Shown: in pieces, positions 33,702 to 42,819 of the stretch
Position numbering within the stretch: position 1 is the stretch's first letter
Layout of the letters: the number at the start of each line of letters is the position of its first letter
NCBI GenBank assembly: GCA_035654775.1
Contig: DASRWB010000039.1
Coordinates: 1-56,201, forward strand
Direction of reading: 5' to 3'
Origin: HKST-UBA85 sp035654775
Lineage (GTDB): Bacteria > Bacteroidota > Bacteroidia > Flavobacteriales > Flavobacteriaceae
Length of the DNA stretch: 56,201 nt
Position numbers and translations under genes: made by a program
Notes under the pieces: model-generated
Seen by the model: only the letters and a program-made list of their open reading frames with translations
Database searches by the model: none
Told to the model about the DNA's origin: nothing

Positions 33702-36194
33702 TTACAAAAATCCTCCGCTACCGGAAGCTTCATTGTCGTCTCTTGTTTTACGTTGTAAAGCTCTGTATTTGTTCCCGCCAAACCTGTAGGATAAAGCCAC
33801 GTTCCAGGTATTGCTTTCCCAGTTAAATTGTCCTACTGAAGGATAGGGTGTATCGGCATCAAATTCAAAACGCATGGTATTGAATATATCACTGTAGTTA
33901 AAACTAATTGTGGCATTGGGTATAAAATTGTATCGCAAACCGGTATTAACAAAATACATGGGTTTTCTGACCAATTGAACGTTTTCTTCTTCGCCGCGAT
34001 ACATGGCAAACAAAGATAGACTTAGTTTGTCGTTCACTTTAAAGTTGTTAAACATTCTGATGTTCCAAATGATGTTGCTGGCCTCGGTTTTCTCGCGTAC
34101 AATATCATCCACAGTAGGTGTTTGTCCTTCGGGAGTGTTTAAATACTCCGTAATTCCATTTTGGTTTCTGGAATACAAATCAAAACTTGTATTGAAGTTC
34201 CACCATTTTGTGGGTCGGTAATTTCCGTTGACTTCTATTCCAAAAGCGGTTGTGGTGTCAAAGTTGTCATAAGACAAGATTGCACTGCCTTGTTCTATAT
34301 TTATTCTGTCTATAAATACTACACGACTTATTTGGTCTTCAATAATACGGTAGAATATTCCTGTAGTAATAGCACCTTTATTGAGTGTGCGGGTATAGTT
34401 CAACTCAATAGAATTGGTAAATTGTGGCTGTAGCTCCGTGTTTCCGTAGGAAGAAACCCGTGGTGTGCTCCATTCGCGAATGGGGTTTACTTGCCCCAAT
34501 CCGGGTCTGTCTACTCTACGGCTGTAGCTAAGCTGGTACGTGTTTTTTTCGGTGGGATTGTAGGTTAAATATGCCGAAGGATAAAGTTGAAAATATTCGT
34601 TTTTAAACGGAATGGTTTCGGTTTCATCTTCTTTAAAGTTTAAGGCTTTGGCATCATCGGTTACGGTTTCTGCCCTTGCACCTATTTGATAACTCCATTT
34701 CTCTAAGGTTTTTCCGTAGGTTAGGTAGGCCGAATAAATATCTCTTCGGTAGGAGAAATCGGTGCTTGGTGTAGATATATACTCATCGCCGTTGTTTGGA
34801 GTTTCATCTTGTTGCGGATTTACGCTTAGCCCGGTAGAGCTGTAATCTACATCGGTATTGAACAAACGGGCTTCTAATCCGGCTTCAAGTTTTGAATCTT
34901 CGGTTAGCGGGTTTACATAGTCCAGATTTATGGTGGTTTGGTCTCTGTGAGTGTCTACAAAATCATTGTAGTTTGGAGGAAAATCAAAGTTTTGATAGCG
35001 AAATTCTGCATCTTCATCTTGATCGAAAGTATTGTAATCTATTTCCAAATCTATTTTTTCTCCTTCTTTGGCAAAATTGTGGTGGTACGCAAAGTTGTAC
35101 TGCGATGAAGTATTGCTTGAGTAGCTGTAAAACAGCTGATTTTGCGTAAAAGGAGCTTGTTGATTTGTAATTAAGGTGTTACCAAATCCTAAACCGTCAA
35201 AAAGGTTTTGATTTGTGAAAACAGAAAAAGTGTTTCTGTCGTCTAAATAAAAATCTACACCTACTTTGTATAAATGCGACTTGTTGTTATTGTTGAACGA
35301 AAAATCCTGTGACGAGTTATCGTCAGTACGGTCTATATATCCAAAATTGTCATACTTTCCCACGTTATTGCCGTAATTACCGTAAAAGTTAAACTTCCCG
35401 TTGCGGTAATTCATGTCTATAGAACTGTTGAATTTTGCAAAAATTTCTTTAGTAAGTCCCAGATTAATATTTCCGTTAAAACCGATGTTCGTGTTTTTAT
35501 GAAGAATAATATTAATAATACCGCTCATTCCTTCAGGGTTGTATTTTGCTGATGGATTGGTGATAAGTTCTATTTGTTTAATTGATGTAGAAGGAATTTG
35601 TTTTAGTAATTGAGCTATAGGGACATTACTTAATTTTCCGTCTACCATAACCCGTACATTTTCATTGCCGCGTAAACTGATTTCACCACTTTGTTGGTCT
35701 ACATTTACCGACGGAATGTTGTTCATTATGTCTGAAGCGGTGGCTCCGGCAGTAGTAAGATCTTTACCCACAGTGATAACCTTGCGATCTATTTTTTGCT
35801 GAATAGTAGAAACTTCGGCTACTACAGTAACTTCATCTAAACCTGTAGCTTGCTCTTCTAAGGTTATTGTTCCCAAATCTATTTTAGAATTTGTATCCGT
35901 AAGGGTTAGCTCTCGGGTTTGGGTTTTGTATCCTATAAACTGAATGCTGACAAACAGCTTTCCTTCCGGAAGGTTTGTTACCTTAAATTCGCCTTTATCA
36001 TCACTGATGCTTCCGGTAAGGGTTTCCTGATTTTGGTTTTTAACCACAACCGTTACATAGGGTAAAGGCTCGTTTAATGTAGCGTCAACAACTTTGCCGG
36101 TTATGGTTCCCAATTTAAGTAAATCTGATGTGGAATTTTGAGCTTGACTTAAAGTAAAAACTGAAAGTAAAGCAAGAAGAATAAGCTTTTTCAT
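33702..36194 (-). CDS. TonB-dependent-receptor-like outer-membrane beta-barrel protein
   Basis: 830 aa. Signal peptide (MKKLILLALLSVFTLSQA), CarboxypepD_reg-like domain at about 25-110 (GTITGKVVDATLNEPLPYVT), a plug domain (IMNNIPSVNVDQQSGEISLR, IKQIELITNPSAKYNPEGMS) and an outer-membrane beta-barrel with many alternating aromatic strands. This is the Bacteroidota outer membrane beta-barrel (OMP_b-brl_3) type, often without the usual SusD partner, and none is present here. The ligand is unknown. It is a single gene followed by a terminator. Confidence 0.9.
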   Translation of the reverse strand: MKKLILLALLSVFTLSQAQNSTSDLLKLGTITGKVVDATLNEPLPYVTVVVKNQNQETLTGSISDDKGEFKVTNLPEGKLFVSIQFIGYKTQTRELTLTDTNSKIDLGTITLEEQATGLDEVTVVAEVSTIQQKIDRKVITVGKDLTTAGATASDIMNNIPSVNVDQQSGEISLRGNENVRVMVDGKLSNVPIAQLLKQIPSTSIKQIELITNPSAKYNPEGMSGIINIILHKNTNIGFNGNINLGLTKEIFAKFNSSIDMNYRNGKFNFYGNYGNNVGKYDNFGYIDRTDDNSSQDFSFNNNNKSHLYKVGVDFYLDDRNTFSVFTNQNLFDGLGFGNTLITNQQAPFTQNQLFYSYSSNTSSQYNFAYHHNFAKEGEKIDLEIDYNTFDQDEDAEFRYQNFDFPPNYNDFVDTHRDQTTINLDYVNPLTEDSKLEAGLEARLFNTDVDYSSTGLSVNPQQDETPNNGDEYISTPSTDFSYRRDIYSAYLTYGKTLEKWSYQIGARAETVTDDAKALNFKEDETETIPFKNEYFQLYPSAYLTYNPTEKNTYQLSYSRRVDRPGLGQVNPIREWSTPRVSSYGNTELQPQFTNSIELNYTRTLNKGAITTGIFYRIIEDQISRVVFIDRINIEQGSAILSYDNFDTTTAFGIEVNGNYRPTKWWNFNTSFDLYSRNQNGITEYLNTPEGQTPTVDDIVREKTEASNIIWNIRMFNNFKVNDKLSLSLFAMYRGEEENVQLVRKPMYFVNTGLRYNFIPNATISFNYSDIFNTMRFEFDADTPYPSVGQFNWESNTWNVALSYRFGGNKYRALQRKTRDDNEASGSGGFL

Positions 36195-36298
36195 TAAATT
36201 TGATTTTGATTGGTTGTTTTTTGATTGATTTTTATAGATAGACGTAGTTTATGGGCTTCTGTTACTTAATTTAATAGACCTTAACAACATTTTAACAC

Positions 36299-36661
36299 AT
36301 GAATAAAAAAACGGTAGTTTTTGGAGCTTCTGCAAAACCGGAAAGGTATGCCTATTTGGCAGTGCAAAAATTAAAAGAAAAAGGGCATGAAGTGTTGGCC
36401 TTTGGAAATAAAGAAGGTGAAGTTTTTGGGATAAATATAGACACCAAACCGGTAAACTATAAAGAGATTCACACCGTTACGCTGTACTTAAGTCCTGAAA
36501 ATCAAAAGCAGTATTATCAGTATATTATTTCATTAAAACCAAAACGAGTGATATTTAACCCCGGTACAGAAAATACGGAGTTTTATCAAATCTTAAAAGC
36601 TGCCGGAATACCCTACGAAGCCTCTTGTACCTTGGTGTTACTTTCTACGAATCAATATTAG
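36299..36661 (+). CDS. CoA-binding domain protein
   Basis: 120 aa, Rossmann-type CoA-binding domain (CoA_binding_2). The start KKTVVFGASAKPERYAYLAVQKL holds the glycine-rich loop (VFGASAKPERYA); later PKRVIFNPGTENTEFYQIL and the conserved Cys region (EASCTLVLL) match the YccU-like family. Role unknown. Its 3' end overlaps the convergent symporter gene by 24 bp (36638-36661). Confidence 0.85.
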   Translation: MNKKTVVFGASAKPERYAYLAVQKLKEKGHEVLAFGNKEGEVFGINIDTKPVNYKEIHTVTLYLSPENQKQYYQYIISLKPKRVIFNPGTENTEFYQILKAAGIPYEASCTLVLLSTNQY

Positions 36662-38095
36662 TCCAATAAAGGTAAGCAATCCGTTTAAAGGCAAAAGTTC
36701 ATAACCTATTTCATAACCGCCAAGCTTTTCAGGAGGAATATTTCCTATTGCTGTTATTACCACTACAGAAATCAAGCAAACAATCCATACATAGCGATCT
36801 CTTATAGTGTATTTAGTGAAAATGCCAAAGGCAAACAACCCCAGTAATGGACCGTAGGTATATGTGGCAACAGTTAATAACCCGTCAATTACATTTCGAC
36901 TTAGCACGTGCTTGAAAATGATGATAACAACAATCAATAACACACTCATACCAATATGAACCAGCTTTCGGGTTTTCTTTTGCTTTGCCTGATTTTGTTT
37001 TTCAATGTCTAAAAAGTCTACACAAAAAGACGTGGTTAACGAGGTTAATGCACTGTCTGCGCTACTGTATGCAGCGGCAATTAGCCCAAGCATAAATGTA
37101 GCAGCAAGTAAAAAACCAATGTTGGCGTTTAATGCAATTTCAGGAAATAACAAATCGGTTTTTGGTGCGCCATCCATTAACGGTACAGCAATACCATTTT
37201 TATGGGCATAGATAAACAGTAAAGCGCCTAAATATAAAAATAATGCAGCCACTAGAGTAAGTACAATACTAAACCAAACCATGTTTTTTTGTGCGTCTTT
37301 CAGGGATTTGCAGGTTAGGTTTTTTTGCATCATGTCCTGGTCAAGTCCGGTCATGCAAATGGTAATAAACATCCCGCCAAAAAAAGATTTTAAAAAATAA
37401 TTTCGGTCAAAAAAATCTTCAGTAAAAAAAGCTTTGTTGTACTGCTTCAGCTCTTGAGAAGATAGAAATTCTCCAAGGCTCCAGCCTAACTTATCAGTTA
37501 AAAAATAAATGGACAAGCATACGGCGGTTAGCATAAACAAAGTCTGTAAAGTATCGGTCCATACAATGGTTTTTATTCCGCCTCTGTTGGTGTAAATCCA
37601 AATCAGTAATATTGAAATAATCACCGTAACCTCAAAAGGTACATTCCAGTCATTAAATACAAACTGTTGCAAGACAATAGCGACTAAAAACAATCTGAAC
37701 GAGGCACCAAAAACCCGGGACAACAGGAAGAAAAACGCACCGGTTTTATGACTTACTTTTCCAAAACGCTCACCAAGATATTGATATATAGACGTAACAT
37801 TCATTTGGTAATACACAGGCATCAGTACGTAGGCCACAATAAAATAGCCTACAAAATACCCCAGTATAACTTGAAAATAACTGAACTGTGAGCCTTCCAC
37901 CCAACCGGGTACCGAAATAAAGGTAACTCCCGATAAGGAAGCACCGATCATGCCAAAGGCAACTACATACCACGGCGATTGTTTTCCGGCACTAAAAAAA
38001 TCCGTGTTAGAATCATTTTTACCCGTAATTATGGAAATCAGTATCAAAAGCGCAAAATAGGCACCTATTAAAATAAGAATGGAGGTTGAGCTCAT
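36638..38095 (-). CDS. Sodium:solute symporter (SSS family)
   Basis: 485 aa with about 13 hydrophobic spans. The N-terminal TDFFSAGKQSPWYVVAFGMIGASLSGVTFISVPG region and the signature AAYSSADSALTSLTTSFCVDFL are typical of SSS proteins, which couple Na+ uptake to a substrate such as a sugar, amino acid or vitamin. The substrate cannot be told. It is transcribed divergently from recR, with a 113-bp shared promoter region. Confidence 0.9.
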   Translation of the reverse strand: MSSTSILILIGAYFALLILISIITGKNDSNTDFFSAGKQSPWYVVAFGMIGASLSGVTFISVPGWVEGSQFSYFQVILGYFVGYFIVAYVLMPVYYQMNVTSIYQYLGERFGKVSHKTGAFFFLLSRVFGASFRLFLVAIVLQQFVFNDWNVPFEVTVIISILLIWIYTNRGGIKTIVWTDTLQTLFMLTAVCLSIYFLTDKLGWSLGEFLSSQELKQYNKAFFTEDFFDRNYFLKSFFGGMFITICMTGLDQDMMQKNLTCKSLKDAQKNMVWFSIVLTLVAALFLYLGALLFIYAHKNGIAVPLMDGAPKTDLLFPEIALNANIGFLLAATFMLGLIAAAYSSADSALTSLTTSFCVDFLDIEKQNQAKQKKTRKLVHIGMSVLLIVVIIIFKHVLSRNVIDGLLTVATYTYGPLLGLFAFGIFTKYTIRDRYVWIVCLISVVVITAIGNIPPEKLGGYEIGYELLPLNGLLTFIGLILIRRK

Positions 38096-38195
38096 ACCAT
38101 TGACAAATTAAGAAGTCAAAGTAATAATTTAAACACACAACTACCAAATTAATTCTCAACGAATACTTTTCCTGAATTAATACGAATTTAAATTG

Positions 38196-38203
38196 TAAAT
38201 TCG
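38196..38203 (+). promoter_or_regulatory. -7 promoter element of recR, close to its start codon
   Basis: TAAATTCG (one base off TAnnTTTG) ends 5 nt before the recR ATG at 38209. The implied transcription start would be at or next to the start codon, so the mRNA is probably leaderless. Confidence 0.45.
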
Positions 38204-38208
38204 CAGCT

Positions 38209-38826
38209 ATGGAATTTTCTTCAAAATTACTTGAAAATGCGGTCAATGAAATGTCACGTTTACCCGGTGTTGGGAAGCGTACAGCATTGCGTTTGGTGCT
38301 ATTTCTGCTCAGGCAGCCCAAAGCGCAAACTCAAGAACTTGCCCAAGCCTTAACCACACTTTCGCAAACCATTAAATATTGCAACAATTGCTACAATTTA
38401 AGTGATGCGGCTACCTGTCATATCTGTGCCAATGCCAACCGCGACCATGCGGTGGTTTGTGTGGTGGAAGACATTAGAGATGTTATGGCCATTGAAAACA
38501 CCAGCTCCTACAAAGGAATTTATCACGTGCTTGGAGGAAAAATTTCACCTATTGACGGTGTTGGTCCGCAAGATCTTACCATAGATTCCCTGGTAGAAAA
38601 AGTAAAAAACGGCAAAGTGAAAGAGTTGATATTTGCGTTAAGCTCTACCATGGAAGGCGATACAACCAATTTCTATATTTTCAAACAAATTCAGGAGTAC
38701 AACATAACAATAACCACCATTGCCAGAGGAATATCGGTAGGAGACGAACTGGAATATGCCGATGAAATTACACTGGGACGAAGTATTGTAAACCGTATTC
38801 CCTTTGAAACCTCATTAAAATTTTAA
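38209..38826 (+). CDS. recR: Recombination protein RecR
   Basis: 205 aa. Helix-hairpin-helix (ENAVNEMSRLPGVGKRTALRL, residues 10-30), zinc site C58, C61, C70, C73 (YCNNCYNLSDAATCHIC), and a Toprim domain (VVCVVEDIRDVMAIENTSSYKG). It forms a clamp that helps RecF/RecO load RecA onto gapped DNA. It is the first gene of a long plus-strand series, followed after 6 bp by the glycosyltransferase. Confidence 0.97.
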   Translation: MEFSSKLLENAVNEMSRLPGVGKRTALRLVLFLLRQPKAQTQELAQALTTLSQTIKYCNNCYNLSDAATCHICANANRDHAVVCVVEDIRDVMAIENTSSYKGIYHVLGGKISPIDGVGPQDLTIDSLVEKVKNGKVKELIFALSSTMEGDTTNFYIFKQIQEYNITITTIARGISVGDELEYADEITLGRSIVNRIPFETSLKF

Positions 38827-38832
38827 TCTTTT

Positions 38833-39933
38833 TTGAAACTCTCTGTAGTCATATTAAATTATAACGTACGCTATTTTTTAGAATTATGCCTAAAAAGTGT
38901 TACAGAAGCAACTAAAAACATTAACGCTGAAATAATTGTAGTAGACAATCACTCTGCAGACGATAGCTGCCGGATGGTAAAAACCCTTTTTCCGCAAGTA
39001 ATTCTTATTGAAAATAAAGAAAATCAGGGGTTTTCAAAAGGAAACAATACCGGCGTGGCTCAAGCCAAAGGCGAGTACATTTGTATTTTAAACCCCGATA
39101 CGGTAGTAGCCGAAGATACCTTTACCCAAACCCTTGCTTTTGCTGAAAAACAAACCAACCTGGGAATTATTGGCTGCAGACTCATTGACGGAAAAGGAAT
39201 TTTTTTACCCGAAAGTAAACGCAACATTCCTACGCCATGGGTTTCTGTGAAAAAAATATTTGGAAACCCAATTCCGTATTACGCAACTCAAATTAACCAA
39301 CGGGAAACCGGCGAAGTGCCTGTTCTTGTAGGTGCATTTATGCTGCTGAAAAAAAATACCTTTAATGTGCTAAATGGATTTGACGAAGATTTCTTTATGT
39401 ACGGCGAAGACGTGGATATCTCGTATAGAGCCTTGCAAGCCGGATTAAAAAACTTTTACTTTCCACAAACTACAATCATCCATTACAAAGGCGAAAGTAC
39501 GCTGAAAGATTTTACCTACGCCAAAAGATTTTACAAAGCCATGAAGCTGTTTTATAAAAAACACTTCAGAAACTATGGTTTTTTTGATGTGGTAGTGTGG
39601 CTGGGAGCACTGGTAATGCCATTGGTTACCCGCAACAAACCCGAAAAATTTACAAAACCTGAAAAATACGTTTTGGTTACCTACAACAAGCAAGTGCCGG
39701 CTTTAGGCAATTTTAAAAATAAAATAGAAACCATTAACAGCATTACGTCCTACACAAAACATACGGAATATATTTTTGATAACAGCTCGCTTACCTTTAA
39801 ATCAATTATCCGTCAAATGGATGCATTTCCTGAAAACAAAGACACAACTTTTAAAATATTACCCAAAGAGTCATCATTTTTAATAGGTAGCAACAGTTCC
39901 AGAAGTAGAGGCGAAATACACATGCTTTCATAG
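38833..39933 (+). CDS. Glycosyltransferase family 2, TTG start
   Basis: 366 aa. Begins with the GT2 N-terminal strand KLSVVILNYNV, so the TTG at 38833 (6 bp after the recR stop) is the real start; no ATG or GTG sits nearby in frame. The metal-binding motif ILNPDTVV (NPDT at 87-90) and PVLVGAFMLLKK and EDVDISYRALQAG match rhamnosyltransferase-like GT2 enzymes. The C-terminal 100 residues have no clear homology. Probable role: cell-surface polysaccharide synthesis. Confidence 0.85.
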   Translation: MKLSVVILNYNVRYFLELCLKSVTEATKNINAEIIVVDNHSADDSCRMVKTLFPQVILIENKENQGFSKGNNTGVAQAKGEYICILNPDTVVAEDTFTQTLAFAEKQTNLGIIGCRLIDGKGIFLPESKRNIPTPWVSVKKIFGNPIPYYATQINQRETGEVPVLVGAFMLLKKNTFNVLNGFDEDFFMYGEDVDISYRALQAGLKNFYFPQTTIIHYKGESTLKDFTYAKRFYKAMKLFYKKHFRNYGFFDVVVWLGALVMPLVTRNKPEKFTKPEKYVLVTYNKQVPALGNFKNKIETINSITSYTKHTEYIFDNSSLTFKSIIRQMDAFPENKDTTFKILPKESSFLIGSNSSRSRGEIHMLS

Positions 39934-39941
39934 AATAAATT

Positions 39942-39971
39942 AAAGCACATTCAAAAAAATTGTGCTTTTTT
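39942..39971 (+). terminator. Terminator after the glycosyltransferase
   Basis: AAAGCACA (39942-39949) and TGTGCTTT (39961-39968) with T6; it lies directly after the stop codon and before the E2 promoter element. Confidence 0.75.
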
Positions 39972-39974
39972 CAT

Positions 39975-39982
39975 TAATTTTG
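39975..39982 (+). promoter_or_regulatory. -7 promoter element of the 2-oxoacid dehydrogenase E2 gene
   Basis: TAATTTTG, 36 bp before the ATG at 40019. It is preceded by a terminator, so the E2 gene starts its own transcript. Confidence 0.55.
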
Positions 39983-40018
39983 CGAGCAGAAAACCAAAAA
40001 CAACACGCACATAATAGT

Positions 40019-41344
40019 ATGGCAAAATTTGAACTTAAATTACCCAAAATGGGAGAAAGTGTAGCTGAAGCTACCATTACCAATTGGTTGAAAAATGTGG
40101 GAGACACCATCGAGGCAGATGAAGCAGTACTTGAAATTGCTACAGACAAAGTAGACAGCGAAGTACCCAGTGAAGTCGATGGAGTACTTATCGAACAACT
40201 TTTTAATGCAGACGATGTAGTTCAAGTAGGACAAACCATTGCCATAATAGAAACCAGTGCAAAAACAGCAGCTGCATCAAATGGAGCTGCCACTGTTTCA
40301 ACACCCGAAACTGAGGAGCAAAACCCACAAGTTCAGGAAGTACAAAAAACAGTAGAAACCGCTAAAGCTACTGCAAATCCGGTAGTTTCAAACGGCGACA
40401 GATTTTATTCGCCACTGGTAAAAAACATAGCTAAGGAAGAAGGCATTTCACAGGAAGAACTGGATGCACTTCCCGGAACCGGAAAAGACGGCCGGGTTAC
40501 CAAAAATGATATTCTGGCGTATATAGAAAACAGAAAAGCACAACCGGAAACGCCTTCAGCAACAATACAAAAACAAGAGCCTGAATCCAAACCGAGTCTT
40601 ACTCAAAAGCCAAAAACACCGGTGGTGGCAAGTGGTGAAGACGAAATTATAGAAATGACCAGAATGGGCAAACTTATTGCACATCATATGGTAGAATCGG
40701 TACAAACATCAGCGCACGTACAAAGTTTTATTGAAGCCGATGTGACAAAAATTTGGAACTGGCGTAAAAAAGTAAAAGACAACTTCTACAAGCGCGAAGG
40801 CGAAAACCTTACCTTTACACCTATATTTATGGAAGCCGTGGCCAAAGCATTGCGCGATTTCCCAATGATGAATATTTCGGTACAAGGCGATACCATTATC
40901 AAAAAGAAAAACATCAATCTGGGCATGGCTGCCGCCTTAGCCGACGGAAATCTAATCGTACCGGTAATTAAAAATGCCGATCAGCTTAACCTGGTAGGAA
41001 TGACCAAGCAGGTGAATGATTTGGCTAACCGTGCACGCCTAAACCAGCTTAAACCCGACGAAATTCAAGGCGGTACCTACACGGTAACTAATGTAGGTAC
41101 TTTTGGTAGCATTATGGGAACACCCATTATCAACCAGCCGCAAGTAGGGATATTGGCTTTAGGTGCTATTAGAAAAGTACCGGCAGTTATTGAAACACCT
41201 GAAGGCGATTTTATAGGTATTCGGTACAAAATGTTTATGTCGCATTCTTATGACCACAGAGTGGTAAATGGCGCTTTAGGCGGACAATTTGTTAAGGCCG
41301 TAAAAGATTATCTGGAAGCCTGGGATAGCAACAGAGAAATATAA
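40019..41344 (+). CDS. Dihydrolipoamide acyltransferase (E2) of a 2-oxoacid dehydrogenase complex
   Basis: 441 aa from ATG 40019; the in-frame TTG at 39962 would add a non-lipoyl N-terminus and lies within promoter-like sequence. N-terminal lipoyl domain with lipoyl Lys K44 (EIATDKVDSEVP), a linker rich in Ala/Pro/Thr/Glu, E1/E3-binding domain (about 125-165, SPLVKNIAKEEGISQEEL...DILAYI), and the catalytic CoA acyltransferase domain with His in SYDHRVVNG (about H413). The E1 and E3 genes are not adjacent. It most resembles branched-chain 2-oxoacid (or pyruvate) E2 proteins. Confidence 0.9.
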   Translation: MAKFELKLPKMGESVAEATITNWLKNVGDTIEADEAVLEIATDKVDSEVPSEVDGVLIEQLFNADDVVQVGQTIAIIETSAKTAAASNGAATVSTPETEEQNPQVQEVQKTVETAKATANPVVSNGDRFYSPLVKNIAKEEGISQEELDALPGTGKDGRVTKNDILAYIENRKAQPETPSATIQKQEPESKPSLTQKPKTPVVASGEDEIIEMTRMGKLIAHHMVESVQTSAHVQSFIEADVTKIWNWRKKVKDNFYKREGENLTFTPIFMEAVAKALRDFPMMNISVQGDTIIKKKNINLGMAAALADGNLIVPVIKNADQLNLVGMTKQVNDLANRARLNQLKPDEIQGGTYTVTNVGTFGSIMGTPIINQPQVGILALGAIRKVPAVIETPEGDFIGIRYKMFMSHSYDHRVVNGALGGQFVKAVKDYLEAWDSNREI

Positions 41345-41378
41345 AAAAAAAGACCTAACTTAGCCGTTAGGTTTTTTT
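41344..41378 (+). terminator. Terminator of the E2 gene
   Basis: ACCTAAC (41353-41359) pairs with GTTAGGT (41366-41372), flanked by A-rich and T7 tracts, right after the stop. Confidence 0.88.
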
Positions 41379-41395
41379 ATGTCAAGCTTATTTAA

Positions 41396-42028
41396 ATGAA
41401 GGTTATATACGGTTTATTGCTGGTACTTAGCATTTTTTTCTCCGGTTGCAAAACAAGCAAATCCACGCTTTCTGTTTCTTCATTTTCTGCGGCTGAAAAA
41501 GAACTGATTTTAAACAGCTCCGAAAACACGCCCATGCGTGTTTTTAAAATCAACAATCCAAGCGACAGCTTATGGTTAAGAACCAAAAGTGAACCTGTTT
41601 CGGTGAAAGAAAACAAAGAAACACTTAAAGTGTTAATAGCGCGTATGAAAAAAACGGTAACAGACAGCCTGAGTTTAGGAGTTGGCATTGCTGCACCACA
41701 AGTAGGCATTCTAAAAAAGGTAATTGTCGTCCAGCGGTTTGATAAAAAAGGATTTCCTTTAGAAGCCTACATCAATCCGGAAATCATTCAATATTCTAAA
41801 AAAACACAACCCTGTAGAGAAGGTTGCTTGTCTATCCCGGGAAGAAGTGACATGCTTAATGTTAGAGCTTACGCTATTCTCTTGGAATACGACACCATAG
41901 ACAATGTCCATACGGTAGAAATGGTTGAAGACTTTACGGCAGTAATTTTTCAACACGAAATAGACCACTTAAACGGAATACTTTACATAGACCATTTGCA
42001 ACAAGAAATCACAAATACAAAACAGTAA
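41396..42028 (+). CDS. def: Peptide deformylase homologue with a lipoprotein signal
   Basis: 210 aa. Residues 1-18 (MKVIYGLLLVLSIFFSGC) look like a lipoprotein signal with lipidated Cys C18. The deformylase core is complete: motif I GVGIAAPQ (95-102), motif II EGCLS (142-146, metal ligand C144), motif III HEIDH (187-191). Normal deformylases act in the cytosol on nascent chains, so an exported form is odd: either it cleaves formyl-peptides outside the cytosol or has another substrate. The linker after C18 lacks an acidic surface-export signal. A genuine cytosolic def may lie elsewhere in the genome. Confidence 0.85.
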   Translation: MKVIYGLLLVLSIFFSGCKTSKSTLSVSSFSAAEKELILNSSENTPMRVFKINNPSDSLWLRTKSEPVSVKENKETLKVLIARMKKTVTDSLSLGVGIAAPQVGILKKVIVVQRFDKKGFPLEAYINPEIIQYSKKTQPCREGCLSIPGRSDMLNVRAYAILLEYDTIDNVHTVEMVEDFTAVIFQHEIDHLNGILYIDHLQQEITNTKQ

Positions 42029-42037
42029 ACCAGTAGA

Positions 42038-42805
42038 ATGAATTTGAAACTTACCAAGCCCATTTGTTTTTTTGATCTGGAAACTACCGGAATAAATATC
42101 ACCACCGACCGCATTGTAGAAATAGCCATATTGAAAATTTGGCCCAACGGAAAAGAAGAAAACTACCGATGGCTGGTAAATCCCGAAATGCCCATTCCGC
42201 CTGAAGTAACTAAAGTACATGGAATAACAGATGCCGATGTGGCAAACGCACCAACGTTTAAACAGCTAGCCAAGGAAATTTATCACATCATGAAAGATTC
42301 CGATTTGGCCGGATACAATTCCAATAAATTTGACATCCCGCTACTGGCTGAAGAAATGCTGCGCGCCGAAGTAGATTTTGATATGAAAAACAGACTGGCC
42401 ATAGACGTTCAAAATATTTTTCATAAAATGGAGCAACGCACGCTGGCTGCCGCCTATCAATTTTACTGTAACAAAAGTTTGGAAAATGCGCATTCGGCAG
42501 AAGCCGATACCAATGCTACCTATCAAATTCTTAAAGCACAAATCCAGCGATATGATGAGCTGGAAAACGACACCAAATTTCTGGCTGCGTTTAGTTCCAG
42601 AAAACAATTTGCAGATTTTGCCGGATTTTTAGTATTCAATAAAAATGGAGAAGAGTGTTTTGCTTTTGGAAAACATAAAGGAAAAAAAGTAGAAGATGTT
42701 TTAAACGAAGAACCGGGCTATTTTGGCTGGCTACTCAATGCCGATTTTCCACTTTACACCAAAAAAGTACTCACAGCCATAAAACTCAGAAACTTTAACA
42801 AATAG
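42038..42805 (+). CDS. DnaQ-like 3'-5' exonuclease (DEDDh)
   Basis: 255 aa. DEDDh residues: D13 and E15 (FFDLETTG), D99 (NKFDIPLL), H152 and D157 (HSAEADTNATYQ). This is the fold of the polymerase III epsilon subunit and related exonucleases. The C-terminal 60 residues (FAFGKHKGKKVEDVLNEEP) resemble a DUF3820-like region often fused to such nucleases. It lies 9 bp after the deformylase and 14 bp before the FAH-family gene, all probably on one transcript. Confidence 0.88.
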   Translation: MNLKLTKPICFFDLETTGINITTDRIVEIAILKIWPNGKEENYRWLVNPEMPIPPEVTKVHGITDADVANAPTFKQLAKEIYHIMKDSDLAGYNSNKFDIPLLAEEMLRAEVDFDMKNRLAIDVQNIFHKMEQRTLAAAYQFYCNKSLENAHSAEADTNATYQILKAQIQRYDELENDTKFLAAFSSRKQFADFAGFLVFNKNGEECFAFGKHKGKKVEDVLNEEPGYFGWLLNADFPLYTKKVLTAIKLRNFNK

Positions 42806-42819
42806 TTTTTTTCAAAAAA

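Noticed and set aside
39962..40018. Upstream in-frame start of the E2 gene
   Set aside because: The region holds promoter-like sequence and a terminator end; the lipoyl domain starts right after ATG 40019.
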